Source: Tropicibacter naphthalenivorans (GTDB lineage: Bacteria; Pseudomonadota; Alphaproteobacteria; Rhodobacterales; Rhodobacteraceae). Taken from it: a DNA stretch of 64,000 nt. Shown here one piece after another: positions 10,094-18,807 of this stretch. The stretch's first letter is position 1, and each line of letters opens with the position of its first letter. The stretch covers positions 248,001 to 312,000 of the forward strand of contig NZ_FWXX01000004.1 in NCBI RefSeq assembly GCF_900176475.1, written 5' to 3'. Made by a program: the position numbers and the translations under genes. Below the pieces are notes generated by a model. The model was not told where the DNA came from and did no database searches. It was given only the letters and a program-made list of their open reading frames with translations.

Positions 10094-12106
10094 ATGACCA
10101 ACCCCTTGCTGTCCGATTGGGACACGCCGCACGCGCTGCCGCCCTTTGACCTGATCAAGGACGAACACTTTGCCGAAGCCTTTGATCAAGGCATGGCGCA
10201 GGATCTGACGGATGTGAAAGCCATCGCCGAAAACCCCGATGCGCCGACCTTTGAAAACACGGTCGAGGCGTTTTTCCGCACCGGCCCGCTGCTGAGCAAG
10301 GCGGCGGGGGTGTTCTACAATATCTCGGGCGCCGACAGCACCCCTGCACGCGAAGCCTTGATGCGCGATTATGCCCCCAAATTCGCGGCGCATGGATCGG
10401 CGATCTACGCCAACAAGGCGCTGTTCCAACGGATCGACACGCTGTGGCAAGCGCGCGACACGCTGGACCTGACAGATGAGCAGGCGCGCGTTTTGATGCT
10501 GTTGCATCGCGGGTTTGTCCGGGCGGGTGCGTCGCTGGAGGGCGACGATGACGCACGGATGAAGGAAATCACCCAGCGGCTGGCGGCGCTTGGGACACAG
10601 TTCACCCAGAACCTGCTGGCCGATGAGCGCGACTGGTTCCGCCCCATGGCCGAGGACGAGATGCAGGGGCTGCCCGGCTTTCTCGTGAACGCCATGACCT
10701 CGGCGGGGGCAGAGCGCGAGGCAGGTGGCCCGGTGCTGACCTTGTCGCGGTCTATCGTGGTGCCGTTCCTGCAATTCTCGCCGCGCCGCGACCTGCGTAA
10801 AATCGCGTTCGAGGCATGGGCCGCGCGTGGCGCCAACGGCGGGGCCACCGACAACCGGGGCATCGCTGCCGAGACGCTTTCCTTACGCGAAGAGCGTGCC
10901 AAGCTGCTGGGCTACCCCGATTTCGCGCATTTCAAGCTGGAAACCGAGATGGCCGGTGAGCCCGCCGCCGTGCGCAAGCTGCTGAATGACGTCTGGGCCC
11001 CTGCCCGCGCCGCCGCCGTCGCCGACGGGGCCGAGCTGGAAAAGATGCTGCACGCCGATGGGATCGACGGGCCGCTGGAGCCGTGGGATTGGCGCTATTA
11101 CGCGGAAAAGCGCCGCAAGGCGCTGCATGATTTGGACGAGTCCGAGGTCAAGCCGTACTTCCAGCTCGATCGCATGATCGAGGCGTCTTTTGCCTGTGCG
11201 CAGCGCCTGTTCGGGCTGGAATTTGCGCCGCTGGACGTGCCGCTGTACCACCCCGATGCGCGCGCCTGGGAGGTGTCGCGCGGCGGCGAGGTCATCGCGG
11301 TGTTCATCGGTGACTACTTCGCGCGCGGGTCGAAACGCTCTGGGGCGTGGTGCTCGGCCATCCGGTCTCAGCGCAAATTCCCCGACACGCGCATCCCGCA
11401 CGTCGTGAACGTGTGCAACTTTGCCAAGGGGGAGCCTGCGCTGCTGTCCTATGACGACGCGCGGACGTTGTTCCACGAATTCGGCCACGCGCTGCACCAG
11501 ATGCTGTCGGATGTGACCTACGAGATGGTCTCTGGCACGTCGGTGGCGCGCGATTTCGTCGAACTGCCCTCGCAGCTGTACGAACACTGGCTGGAGGTCC
11601 CCGAAGTCCTCGCGGAATTTGCCACCCACGCCGAAACCAGCGCGGCGATGCCGCAGGACTTGCTGGACAAGGTGCTGGCGGCGGCGACCTATGACATGGG
11701 CTTTGCCACGGTGGAATACATCGCCTCGGCCATGGTCGATCTGGAGTTCCACAGCGGCAGCGCGCCCGCGGACCCGATGCAGAAACAGGCCGAAGTGCTA
11801 GAGGCCATGGGCCTGCCCCGCGCCATCACCATGCGCCACGCGACGCCGCAATTCGCGCATGTCTTTGCCGGGGATGGATATTCTTCGGGCTATTACAGCT
11901 ACATGTGGTCCGAGGTCATGGACGCCGACGCCTTTGCCGCCTTCGAAGAGGCGGAGGGCGCGTTCGATCCGGCGATGGCGAAACGGCTCGAAGAGTTCAT
12001 CCTGTCCAAGGGCGGATCGCAGGACGCCGCAGAGCTGTACACCCAGTTCCGGGGCAAGATGCCGGGCGTCGATGCGCTGCTGAAAGGGCGCGGGCTGGCG
12101 GCCTGA
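10094..12106 (+). CDS. M3 family zinc metallopeptidase (oligopeptidase A / peptidyl-dipeptidase Dcp type)
   Basis: The enzyme degrades short peptides. The 670-aa length fits the family (E. coli OpdA and Dcp are about 680 aa). The zinc motif HEFGHALHQ starts at H461, with the downstream glutamate in FVELPSQLYEHW. The C-terminal substrate-binding region GDGYSSGYYSYMWSEVMDAD is characteristic of M3 enzymes. No signal peptide is seen, so it is cytosolic. AGGAG precedes the ATG. It ends 1 bp before the convergent chaN stop. Choosing between dcp and prlC from sequence alone is unsafe. Confidence 0.94.
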   Translation: MTNPLLSDWDTPHALPPFDLIKDEHFAEAFDQGMAQDLTDVKAIAENPDAPTFENTVEAFFRTGPLLSKAAGVFYNISGADSTPAREALMRDYAPKFAAHGSAIYANKALFQRIDTLWQARDTLDLTDEQARVLMLLHRGFVRAGASLEGDDDARMKEITQRLAALGTQFTQNLLADERDWFRPMAEDEMQGLPGFLVNAMTSAGAEREAGGPVLTLSRSIVVPFLQFSPRRDLRKIAFEAWAARGANGGATDNRGIAAETLSLREERAKLLGYPDFAHFKLETEMAGEPAAVRKLLNDVWAPARAAAVADGAELEKMLHADGIDGPLEPWDWRYYAEKRRKALHDLDESEVKPYFQLDRMIEASFACAQRLFGLEFAPLDVPLYHPDARAWEVSRGGEVIAVFIGDYFARGSKRSGAWCSAIRSQRKFPDTRIPHVVNVCNFAKGEPALLSYDDARTLFHEFGHALHQMLSDVTYEMVSGTSVARDFVELPSQLYEHWLEVPEVLAEFATHAETSAAMPQDLLDKVLAAATYDMGFATVEYIASAMVDLEFHSGSAPADPMQKQAEVLEAMGLPRAITMRHATPQFAHVFAGDGYSSGYYSYMWSEVMDADAFAAFEEAEGAFDPAMAKRLEEFILSKGGSQDAAELYTQFRGKMPGVDALLKGRGLAA

Positions 12107-12107
12107 T

Positions 12108-12875
12108 CTATTTGAAGGCCTCGCAGGGGTCGCCTCGGTCCACCGGGGCGGCCTCTTTCAGGGCGTTGAAAACCCCATCCGGCGCGCCGCGACCAGCTTC
12201 GCCCTGCCCCAGCGCGTAGATGTGCAAATCGGGCGCGGCGAGGGTCAGCGCGGCGGGTGCACCCCAGTCCATGCGCGCGTGGCCGTTACCGGTGATGACC
12301 ACGACGGGGCCGCCGGTGTCGGTGTGTGCCTTCAGCGCTTGGCGCGCCAGCTCGGCGTCCCTAAGCCGTTGAATATCCACCATCATCGGTAGCATCTCGG
12401 CGGGCAGCGCGTCACAATGCGCCGCCATCTGCATGGCCTCTCGCGCGGTTTGCTGATCCTCGGACAAGGCCTGATCAAGGCCGAACTGCGCCGCATCCGC
12501 CCCGAACACCTCGGCGATGGGCGTTTGCATCACGGCGCGCGCCTGATCGCGCGGGATGGCCGCGCCGTAATGGGTCGCTTCATTGGCTGCGTCGAACACC
12601 GGGGCGTAGATCGCAAAATCGGGCCAACCGCTTTCTTCCCATTGTAACAGGTCGCCCAAATCTTGCGCGTCGGGCGTGACCCGCGCCGCTTGATCGGGCG
12701 TGAGCATCTCCCAGACGACGGCCTTTGGCACGACTTGCGTGATGATTTCGGCCTGTTTCAGGTGGTGCGCGGGGTTGTCGTGGACCTCGCCCAAGAACAG
12801 CACATCCGCGCCAAAACCCCCGTCAGCATGGGCTGCGGGGGCCAGGAAAAGCGCTAAAATCCAAGCATATCTCAT
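12108..12875 (-). CDS. ChaN family protein (heme-binding uptake, Tiki superfamily)
   Basis: The 255-aa protein starts MRYAWILALFLAPAAHA, a signal peptide without a lipobox cysteine. FLGEVHDNPAHHLKQ near residue 28 and VVITGNGHARMDWG near residue 205 are the paired motifs of ChaN/DUF399 proteins. Campylobacter ChaN binds two hemes and is iron-regulated; whether this one does is inferred. Its ATG overlaps the rpoH TGA by 4 bases (ATGA), so it is translated from the rpoH message. That links a heme-handling or detoxifying function to a stress sigma factor. Confidence 0.85.
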   Translation of the reverse strand: MRYAWILALFLAPAAHADGGFGADVLFLGEVHDNPAHHLKQAEIITQVVPKAVVWEMLTPDQAARVTPDAQDLGDLLQWEESGWPDFAIYAPVFDAANEATHYGAAIPRDQARAVMQTPIAEVFGADAAQFGLDQALSEDQQTAREAMQMAAHCDALPAEMLPMMVDIQRLRDAELARQALKAHTDTGGPVVVITGNGHARMDWGAPAALTLAAPDLHIYALGQGEAGRGAPDGVFNALKEAAPVDRGDPCEAFK

Positions 12876-13750
12876 GCGAGGAAGTGTTGCACCTCGCCGG
12901 ACTGCGCTTCAAGCGCCTTGCGCATTTTCGTAAATGCCGCCGCCTCCAGCTGGCGGACACGCTCCTTGGACAGGCCTAGCTCGGTCCCGAGGGATTCCAG
13001 CGTCCGCGCCTCGTCGCGCAATTTACGTTCGCGTACGATAAAGCGTTCGCGCTCGTTCAAAGACCCCATCGCCGCGACCAGCCAGTCGCGCAGCTGGGCG
13101 CGGTCGTGGTCATCCTCAACGATCTCAGAGGCTTGCGCATTGTCATCCTCTAGGGTGTCGATCCACTCGCGGCCCTCATCCTCGACCGACTGCGTCGCGT
13201 TCAGGGAATAATCGGACCCGCTCAGGCGCCCTTCCATCATCTCGACGTCACGCAGCGGCACACCGATTTCGGACGCAATCATGTGACGTAACTGATGCCC
13301 GTCGAGCTTTTGCCCCTCGGCGGCGGCCTCGCGTTCGATCCGGGCTGCGACACGCTTCATGTTGAAGAACAACGACTTTTGCGAAGAGGTCGAGCCGGTT
13401 CGCACCATCGACCAATTGCGCATCACGTAATCTTGGATGCTCGCCTTGATCCACCAGACCGCATAGGTCGAAAAGCGCACGCCGCGATCGGGGTCAAACT
13501 TGTCAGCGGCCTTCATCAGGCCCAGACCCGCCTCTTGGATCAGGTCATTCATGGGCGCGCCATAGCGGCGGAACTTGCTTGCCATGGAAATCGCAAGCCG
13601 CATATAGGCGGTGATCAGGCGATGCAAAGCGGCTTCGTCCCGGTGATCGCGCCACGCATAGGCCAGCGCCAATTCTGTCTCGGCATCCAGCAATTCTGCC
13701 TTCATGGCTTTGCGAGAAAAGCTCTGGTCGGAATTTGCATCTAGTGCCAT
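12872..13750 (-). CDS. rpoH: RNA polymerase sigma factor RpoH (RpoHII type)
   Basis: This alternative sigma factor directs stress transcription. The 292-aa protein has region 2 at about 42-112 (DLIQEAGLGLMKAADKFDP, FSTYAVWWIKASIQDYVMRNW), the RpoH box SQKSLFFNMKR at 123-133, and region 4.2 near 250-282 (LESLGTELGLSKERVRQLE). The start MALDANSDQSFSRKAM resembles RpoHII of Rhodobacter rather than the longer-N-terminus RpoHI. RpoHII serves the singlet-oxygen/oxidative response downstream of RpoE there. A candidate ECF-type promoter lies upstream at 13797-13826. chaN overlaps its stop. Confidence 0.92.
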   Translation of the reverse strand: MALDANSDQSFSRKAMKAELLDAETELALAYAWRDHRDEAALHRLITAYMRLAISMASKFRRYGAPMNDLIQEAGLGLMKAADKFDPDRGVRFSTYAVWWIKASIQDYVMRNWSMVRTGSTSSQKSLFFNMKRVAARIEREAAAEGQKLDGHQLRHMIASEIGVPLRDVEMMEGRLSGSDYSLNATQSVEDEGREWIDTLEDDNAQASEIVEDDHDRAQLRDWLVAAMGSLNERERFIVRERKLRDEARTLESLGTELGLSKERVRQLEAAAFTKMRKALEAQSGEVQHFLA

Positions 13751-13796
13751 CGGCGGTTCCCCATTCTAGCGCCCCGTTCAGGTGGGGCTTTGACAG

Positions 13797-13826
13797 GTAT
13801 TACGCACGAACCCGCCGATTGGTTCA
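13797..13826 (-). promoter_or_regulatory. Candidate RpoE/ECF-type promoter of rpoH
   Basis: On the minus strand TGAACC (13826-13821), 18 bases and TAATAC (13802-13797) resemble the Rhodobacter RpoE pattern TGATCC-N17/18-TAAGA. It is 47 bp upstream of the rpoH start. The -35 has one mismatch and the -10 two or more, so this is a hypothesis. Confidence 0.35.
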
Positions 13827-14050
13827 TTTTCGGCGTGGATTTTTTTCGAGTGCCCGCTATGCGCCCATGACAAACCCTGATTTTTCAACGCACAAAACGG
13901 GATTGGGCGGCGGGGCAAAAGCCGCTTTCGGCGTACCGGGTTGACCCGACCGCGACCAAAGAGACGCGCGTAACATGTGACGGATCGGGAACTAATGCCG
14001 TCCAAATAGGCCGCTGTTTCCTCGGTTTGTTTCATCGGCTTGCTTCAGGC

Positions 14051-14097
14051 GTTAACCGGCTGCTAACCAAGAGTAACCCATCCTGCGCAGGTTAACC
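14051..14097 (+). promoter_or_regulatory. CtrA-like binding sites upstream of comM
   Basis: TTAA-N7-CTAAC at 14052-14067 differs by one base from the CtrA box TTAA-N7-TTAAC. Further TAACC cores lie at 14074 and a TTAACC at 14092, in register before the comM start at 14111. CtrA control of comM is reported in Rhodobacter capsulatus; binding here is inferred. Confidence 0.45.
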
Positions 14098-14110
14098 TTC
14101 GGGGATTTTC

Positions 14111-15625
14111 ATGGTTGCTCTTGCCTACACAGTGGCGTTCCAAGGCGTCGAGGCGCGCTCGGTCGAAGTGCAATGCGCCGTGACCGCCGGCCTGCCCGCG
14201 TTCTCTATCGTGGGCCTGCCGGACAAAGCCGTGTCCGAGGCGCGCGACCGGGTGCGCGCGGCGCTGGCGTCACTGTCGATCGCGCTGCCGTCCAAGCGGA
14301 TCACGGTGAACCTGTCCCCCGCCGACCTGCCCAAGGAAGGCTCACACTTTGACCTTCCCATCGCCTTGGGCCTGTTGGCCGCGCTGGAGGTGATCCCCAA
14401 AGAGGCCGTCGCGCAGACCGTTGCCTTGGGCGAGCTGTCTCTGGACGGTGGGCTGATCCCGGTGCTCGGTGCCCTGCCCGCCGCGCTTAGCGCCGCCAAT
14501 GACGACCGCGCGCTGCTGTGCCCGCGCGCCTCTGCGCCCGAAGCCGCTTGGGTCGACGCCTGCCATGTGCTGGGCGCGCGCAACCTGATTGACCTTGTGC
14601 AACATTTCACTGGCAAGGCGCTGCTGGACCCGGCCCGGCCCGGCGAAGTGACGCATGACTTGGCCGCCCGCGACCTGCGGGACGTCAAAGGCCAAGAGCG
14701 CGCCAAACGGGCGCTGGAAATCGCCGCCGCCGGGCGACACCACATGATCATGATCGGCACGCCCGGGGCGGGAAAATCCATGCTGGCCAAGCGCTTGCCC
14801 GGCATCATGCCGCCATTGTCCCCGATGGAAGCGCTTGAGACCTCAATCATCCAGTCCGTTGCGGGTGCGCTGAAAGAGGGTGGCATCTCGCGGAGTCGCC
14901 CCTTTCGCGACCCGCATCACACTGCCTCTCGCGCGTCGATCATCGGGGGTGGGCGCGGCGCGAAACCGGGGGAAGTCAGCCTCGCGCATAATGGCGTGCT
15001 GTTTCTGGATGAATTGCCCGAGTTTCCCCGCGACGTGCTGGAAACCCTGCGCCAACCGATCGAGACCGGCGAGGTCATGGTCTCGCGCGCCAACGCCCAT
15101 GTGACCTATCCGTGTCGGTTCCTGCTGATGGCGGCGGCAAACCCTTGTAAATGCGGGTATTTAACGGTGCCAGCGCAGGCGTGTTCCCGCGCGCCCAACT
15201 GCGGTGAAGACTACATGAATCGGATTTCCGGCCCCTTGATGGATCGCTTTGATTTGCGGATTGAGATGCCTCCGGTAGATTTCACCGATCTCGAAGCGCC
15301 CCCCGCCGGAGAAAGCTCTGCCGAGGTCGCCGCGCGGGTGATCGCCGCCCGTCAGATCCAGACCGCACGCTTTGACGCAGACCCAAGTTGCCGCACCAAT
15401 GCCGACGCCGAGGGCCGCGTATTAGAGGACATCGCCACCTTGGACAGCGAGGGTAAAGCCCTGTTGTCGCGCGCCGCCGAGCGCATGGGCCTGACCGCGC
15501 GGGGTTATCACCGAATCCTGCGCGTGGCCCGCACCATTGCCGATCTCGATTCGTCGGAAAACATCCGCCGCCCGCATTTGGGCGAAGCCCTGTCCTATCG
15601 GCTGGTGGCCGCAAAGGAGGTCTGA
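14111..15625 (+). CDS. comM: YifB/ComM family Mg-chelatase-like AAA+ ATPase
   Basis: ComM is a hexameric helicase promoting branch migration during integration of incoming single-stranded DNA. The 504-aa protein has an N-terminal Lon-like fold domain (GLPAFSIVGLPDKAVSEARDRVRAAL), the AAA+ core with Walker A GTPGAGKS near residue 220 and Walker B VLFLDELPEF near residue 297, a CxC-type zinc region (NPCKCGY then CGEDY) and the C-terminal Mg_chelatase domain. In Rhodobacteraceae it matters for gene transfer agent recipients. CtrA-like sites lie upstream. The last 31 bases overlap the convergent esterase gene. Confidence 0.94.
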   Translation: MVALAYTVAFQGVEARSVEVQCAVTAGLPAFSIVGLPDKAVSEARDRVRAALASLSIALPSKRITVNLSPADLPKEGSHFDLPIALGLLAALEVIPKEAVAQTVALGELSLDGGLIPVLGALPAALSAANDDRALLCPRASAPEAAWVDACHVLGARNLIDLVQHFTGKALLDPARPGEVTHDLAARDLRDVKGQERAKRALEIAAAGRHHMIMIGTPGAGKSMLAKRLPGIMPPLSPMEALETSIIQSVAGALKEGGISRSRPFRDPHHTASRASIIGGGRGAKPGEVSLAHNGVLFLDELPEFPRDVLETLRQPIETGEVMVSRANAHVTYPCRFLLMAAANPCKCGYLTVPAQACSRAPNCGEDYMNRISGPLMDRFDLRIEMPPVDFTDLEAPPAGESSAEVAARVIAARQIQTARFDADPSCRTNADAEGRVLEDIATLDSEGKALLSRAAERMGLTARGYHRILRVARTIADLDSSENIRRPHLGEALSYRLVAAKEV

Positions 15626-16494
15626 ACAAAGCGCGCGATGCTGCGGATCGACTGCCGCGCTTCGGGAATCCAGCCGTCGAAGAGGTGCCAGACGTGCGGC
15701 GCGGTCTCTTCGGCCTGGGTGGTGACCGTCGCCCCTTGCGCGCGCAGTCTTTCGGCCATGCGCAGTGTGTCGTCGCGCAGGATTTCCGCCTTGGAATGGT
15801 GCAGCAAGACCGGCGGGCATTCGGGAAACTCGGCATAAAGCGGCGAGGCCTTGGGGTCGCGGGGATCGCCCCCTTGCAGGTAATACTCGGTCAATTCTTC
15901 GATCCGCGCGACCGGCAACATCGAATCGCTTTGGGCGTTGTCCCGCAGGCTGTCGCCCGTCATCGCCAGATCGGTCCAGGGCGACAGGGCAAAGACCGCA
16001 GCGGGCGGAGTGCCCAGCTGACACAGCCGGGCCACCAGCGCCAAGGCCAGCCCGCCCCCGGCCGAATCGCCGCCGATGAGGATGTCGCCCGGCGCATAGC
16101 CCAGCGCGCGCAAACGCCCCCACGCAGCACAGGCGTCGTCAAAGGCCGCCGGAAACGGCGCTTCGGGCGCGAGACGGTAGCGCGGCGCGCACACCTCGAC
16201 ACCCGAGAGCTTGGCCAGCCGCGCCAGCATTGCCTCATGCGTCCACGGGCTGCCGACGATATAGCCACCCCCGTGAAAATACAGGATGACCCGGCCCGGC
16301 TTGAACGGGCCCGCCGAAATCCAATGCAGCCCGCCGGGCCGCACCAAATGCCGCATCAAAGGCGTTGGCACGAAAGAAAACGCCGCCGCAAAGTCGAAGT
16401 CCTGTCGCGCGGTCGTTACGTCCGGCACGCGCAGCAACCGGCGTTTCACGGTCAGCCGCAACTGCGCGTTCAACAGTTGCAGCTGCCAGCTCAT
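15595..16494 (-). CDS. Alpha/beta hydrolase, hormone-sensitive-lipase-type esterase
   Basis: The 299-aa cytosolic enzyme has the HSL-family oxyanion motif HGGGYIVG near residue 74, the nucleophile elbow GGDSAGGG near residue 142, an acidic residue in [16 protein letters not shown] and the catalytic His in [11 protein letters not shown] near residue 268. It probably hydrolyses small carboxyl esters; no natural substrate can be named. The ATG overlaps the gshB TGA by 4 bases, so it is the last gene of the rsmI-yraN-gshB run. The 3' end overlaps comM by 31 bases. Confidence 0.9.
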   Translation of the reverse strand: MSWQLQLLNAQLRLTVKRRLLRVPDVTTARQDFDFAAAFSFVPTPLMRHLVRPGGLHWISAGPFKPGRVILYFHGGGYIVGSPWTHEAMLARLAKLSGVEVCAPRYRLAPEAPFPAAFDDACAAWGRLRALGYAPGDILIGGDSAGGGLALALVARLCQLGTPPAAVFALSPWTDLAMTGDSLRDNAQSDSMLPVARIEELTEYYLQGGDPRDPKASPLYAEFPECPPVLLHHSKAEILRDDTLRMAERLRAQGATVTTQAEETAPHVWHLFDGWIPEARQSIRSIARFVQTSFAATSR

Positions 16495-17426
16495 GCGAGC
16501 TTTGCCTCGATGGCTTGCCAGATCTTCTCGGCGACGTTGATGCCGTCAAACCGTTCCAGCTCTTGGATGCCGGTGGGCGAGGTCACGTTGATCTCGGTCA
16601 GGTAGTCGCCGATCACATCAATGCCCACAAAAACCTGACCCTTTTCGCGCAGAACGGGGCCAATGGTGGCGCAAATTTCAAGATCTCGCTCGGTTAGACC
16701 AACCTTCTCGGGACGTCCCCCAACGTGCATGTTGGAGCGAACTTCGCCCTTGGCCGGAACGCGGTTGATCGCGCCAACCGGCTCGCCGTCCACGAGAATC
16801 ACGCGTTTGTCGCCGTTGCTGACGTCGGGCAGATATTTCTGGACGATCAAGGGCTCACGCGAGAAGCCGGTGAACAGCTCATGCAAGGACGACAGGTTGC
16901 GGTCGTTGGCATCCAGACGGAAGACGCCAGCGCCGCCGTTGCCGTACAACGGCTTGAGGATCACGTCGCCATGCTTTTCCTTGAAGGCCTTGATGGTTTG
17001 CAGATCACGCGCGATGGTCGTCGGCGGCGTCAACTGGGGAAAGTTCAAAACCAGCAGCTTTTCCGGGTAGTTCCGTACCCAGAAAGGGTCGTTGACCACC
17101 AGCGTCTTGCCCGCAAGACGATCCAGCAGATGCGTCGTGGTGATGTAGTGCATGTCGAACGGCGGATCCTGACGCAGCCAGACCACGTCCATATCCTCCA
17201 GATCGACTTGAACGTGGTCGCCCAGAACGGCAGGGCAATCCGCCACGCGCTGCACTGTCATCCTCTGCCCGCGCGCGGTGATCCGCCCCTCTTCATAGGC
17301 CAGTTGATCGGGACCGTAGTAAAACAGCTCATGCCCGCGCGCCTGCGCCTCTTCGGCAAGGCGGAACGTGCTGTCTGCGTTGATGTTGACCTCGGAAATC
17401 GGGTCCATTTGAAAGGCGATTTTCAT
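16491..17426 (-). CDS. gshB: Glutathione synthetase
   Basis: GshB joins gamma-glutamylcysteine and glycine using ATP. The 311-aa product begins [21 protein letters not shown]. An ATG two codons upstream is less likely because GAGG lies eight bases before the chosen start and known GshB proteins begin MKIAFQ. ATP-grasp features include [18 protein letters not shown] near residue 150 and the metal-site region [25 protein letters not shown] near residue 270. It follows yraN on the same strand, a common proteobacterial neighbourhood, and overlaps the esterase gene. Confidence 0.97.
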   Translation of the reverse strand: MKIAFQMDPISEVNINADSTFRLAEEAQARGHELFYYGPDQLAYEEGRITARGQRMTVQRVADCPAVLGDHVQVDLEDMDVVWLRQDPPFDMHYITTTHLLDRLAGKTLVVNDPFWVRNYPEKLLVLNFPQLTPPTTIARDLQTIKAFKEKHGDVILKPLYGNGGAGVFRLDANDRNLSSLHELFTGFSREPLIVQKYLPDVSNGDKRVILVDGEPVGAINRVPAKGEVRSNMHVGGRPEKVGLTERDLEICATIGPVLREKGQVFVGIDVIGDYLTEINVTSPTGIQELERFDGINVAEKIWQAIEAKLA

Positions 17427-17486
17427 GCGCATACCCTCATGCTTTAACCCATATGTGGCCCAAGCAGGTCAGAGAGGCAATGTATG

Positions 17487-17858
17487 CTACGCCCCGAAGG
17501 CGTTTTCGATCACGCGGATGTCACCATAAGCATTCACCAAGGCCACATCGAATCGCACATCTGTCAGCGCCCCCTTGGGCTGGGTACCAAGATATTCTTC
17601 GGCAGCGCATTGTAGGCGCATCACCTGCCGGGGCGTGACATGAGACAGGGCGCGATCAAAATCGCGGCTTTGCTTGACCTCGACAAACACCAAGCCATCC
17701 CCATCCCGGACGATCAGATCAATTTCACCGCCCTGACCGCGCCAGCGCCGTTGCGCCAAAGGAAAGCCGCGGCGTTCGTAGTCGGACGCGATCTGCATTT
17801 CCGCAGCTTCGCCCGCATAGTGGCTGACCCGTCCCCGATTGCGCCGCTTTGCCGTCAT
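17487..17858 (-). CDS. yraN: UPF0102 family protein YraN
   Basis: The 123-aa protein belongs to the UPF0102/YraN family, with a restriction-endonuclease-like fold. The expected pattern is present: GEAAEMQIASDYERRGF, then GGEIDLIVRDGDGLVFVEVKQS, which holds the D and ExK residues of a PD-(D/E)XK site at about residues 47-62. The biological role is unsettled. The ATG overlaps the rsmI stop by 4 bases, the same rsmI-yraN association seen around lpoA in E. coli. Confidence 0.93.
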   Translation of the reverse strand: MTAKRRNRGRVSHYAGEAAEMQIASDYERRGFPLAQRRWRGQGGEIDLIVRDGDGLVFVEVKQSRDFDRALSHVTPRQVMRLQCAAEEYLGTQPKGALTDVRFDVALVNAYGDIRVIENAFGA

Positions 17859-18721
17859 CCGTCGTCCTTTTCCGATAGCCGCATGGCCAGTTGGTAAACG
17901 GGCCGCCGTTTGACCCCCAGTTTGGCCGAAACGAAGTCCGCCGCATCGCGCACTGACATCGTTTCCAGCGCCAAGTTCACCTGTTGTTCTATGTCCAATT
18001 CACTAATTTTCTCTGAATCGCCTTTGCCGACCAAGACGACGATTTCGCCTTTTGCCGGGGCTTCCTCAAAGCTCGCGGCAAGTTCGGACAACGTCCCGCG
18101 CCGGATTTCTTCGAATTTCTTGGTCAATTCCCGGCACACTGCTGCTGGCCGATCCCCCAGGATCTCTGCCGCATCCGTCAACATCGCCGCCACGCGTCGG
18201 GGGCTTTCGTAAAAGGCCAAGGTCGCCTCGACGCCGCTGACCCCGCGCAACGCAGATTTGCGCGCGCCCGAGGCGTTCGGCAAAAACCCGGCAAAGAAAA
18301 ACCGGTCCGTCGGCAACCCCGCCAGCGTCAAAGCCGTCACGACCGCAGACACCCCCGGCGCGGTTGTGACCTCCAGCCCTTCGGCGGTCACCGCGCGCGC
18401 CAGATCGAACCCCGGGTCCGAGATCATCGGCGTGCCCGCCTCGGAGGCATAGAGCACTGACTTGCCCGCCGCGATCTCTGCCACGATCCGAGGACGCATC
18501 TTGGCCCCGTTATGCTCGTGATAGGCCAGCAAGGGGCGGTCCCCCACCGAAATCCCATGCAGTTCCATCAACCGGCGCAGCGACCGCGTGTCCTCGGCGG
18601 CCAGCACGTCCGCGTCGCGCAGCATGTCCAGCGCCCGCAGCGTGATGTCGCGCGCATTACCGATGGGTGTGGCGACAAGGTACAGCCCCGGCGCCAATTT
18701 GCTCTTGTCCGGAATCGCCAC
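17855..18721 (-). CDS. rsmI: 16S rRNA (cytidine(1402)-2'-O)-methyltransferase RsmI
   Basis: RsmI 2'-O-methylates C1402 in the ribosomal decoding centre using S-adenosylmethionine. The 288-aa protein has the tetrapyrrole-methylase fold: LYLVATPIGNARDITLRAL at residues 13-31, DVLAAEDTRSLRRL at 35-48, YASEAGTPMISDPGFDLA near 91 and a PGVSAVVTALTLAGLP segment. The start MAIPDKSKL lies 86 bp from the divergent lppC gene. yraN overlaps its stop, and gshB follows. Confidence 0.96.
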   Translation of the reverse strand: MAIPDKSKLAPGLYLVATPIGNARDITLRALDMLRDADVLAAEDTRSLRRLMELHGISVGDRPLLAYHEHNGAKMRPRIVAEIAAGKSVLYASEAGTPMISDPGFDLARAVTAEGLEVTTAPGVSAVVTALTLAGLPTDRFFFAGFLPNASGARKSALRGVSGVEATLAFYESPRRVAAMLTDAAEILGDRPAAVCRELTKKFEEIRRGTLSELAASFEEAPAKGEIVVLVGKGDSEKISELDIEQQVNLALETMSVRDAADFVSAKLGVKRRPVYQLAMRLSEKDDG

Positions 18722-18807
18722 TGGACCCCTCTCTTTGCTTGTCTATAGTCGCACGCAATCTCGCGCCGCCAAAAGGCCGCGCCCGAAATACGAGGGAGTT
18801 CCCGTCC

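Larger units (their letters stand above)
13751..14110. other. Divergent regulatory region between rpoH and comM
   Basis: The region drives rpoH leftward and comM rightward. It holds a candidate ECF-sigma promoter on the rpoH side and a cluster of TTAACC-like repeats on the comM side at 14051-14097. The middle, including an 85-codon minus frame at 13778-14035, shows no coding character. Confidence 0.6.

Noticed and set aside
13778..14035. 85-codon minus frame between rpoH and comM
   Set aside because: It overlaps the likely rpoH promoter, lacks a Shine-Dalgarno and has mixed basic low-complexity composition.
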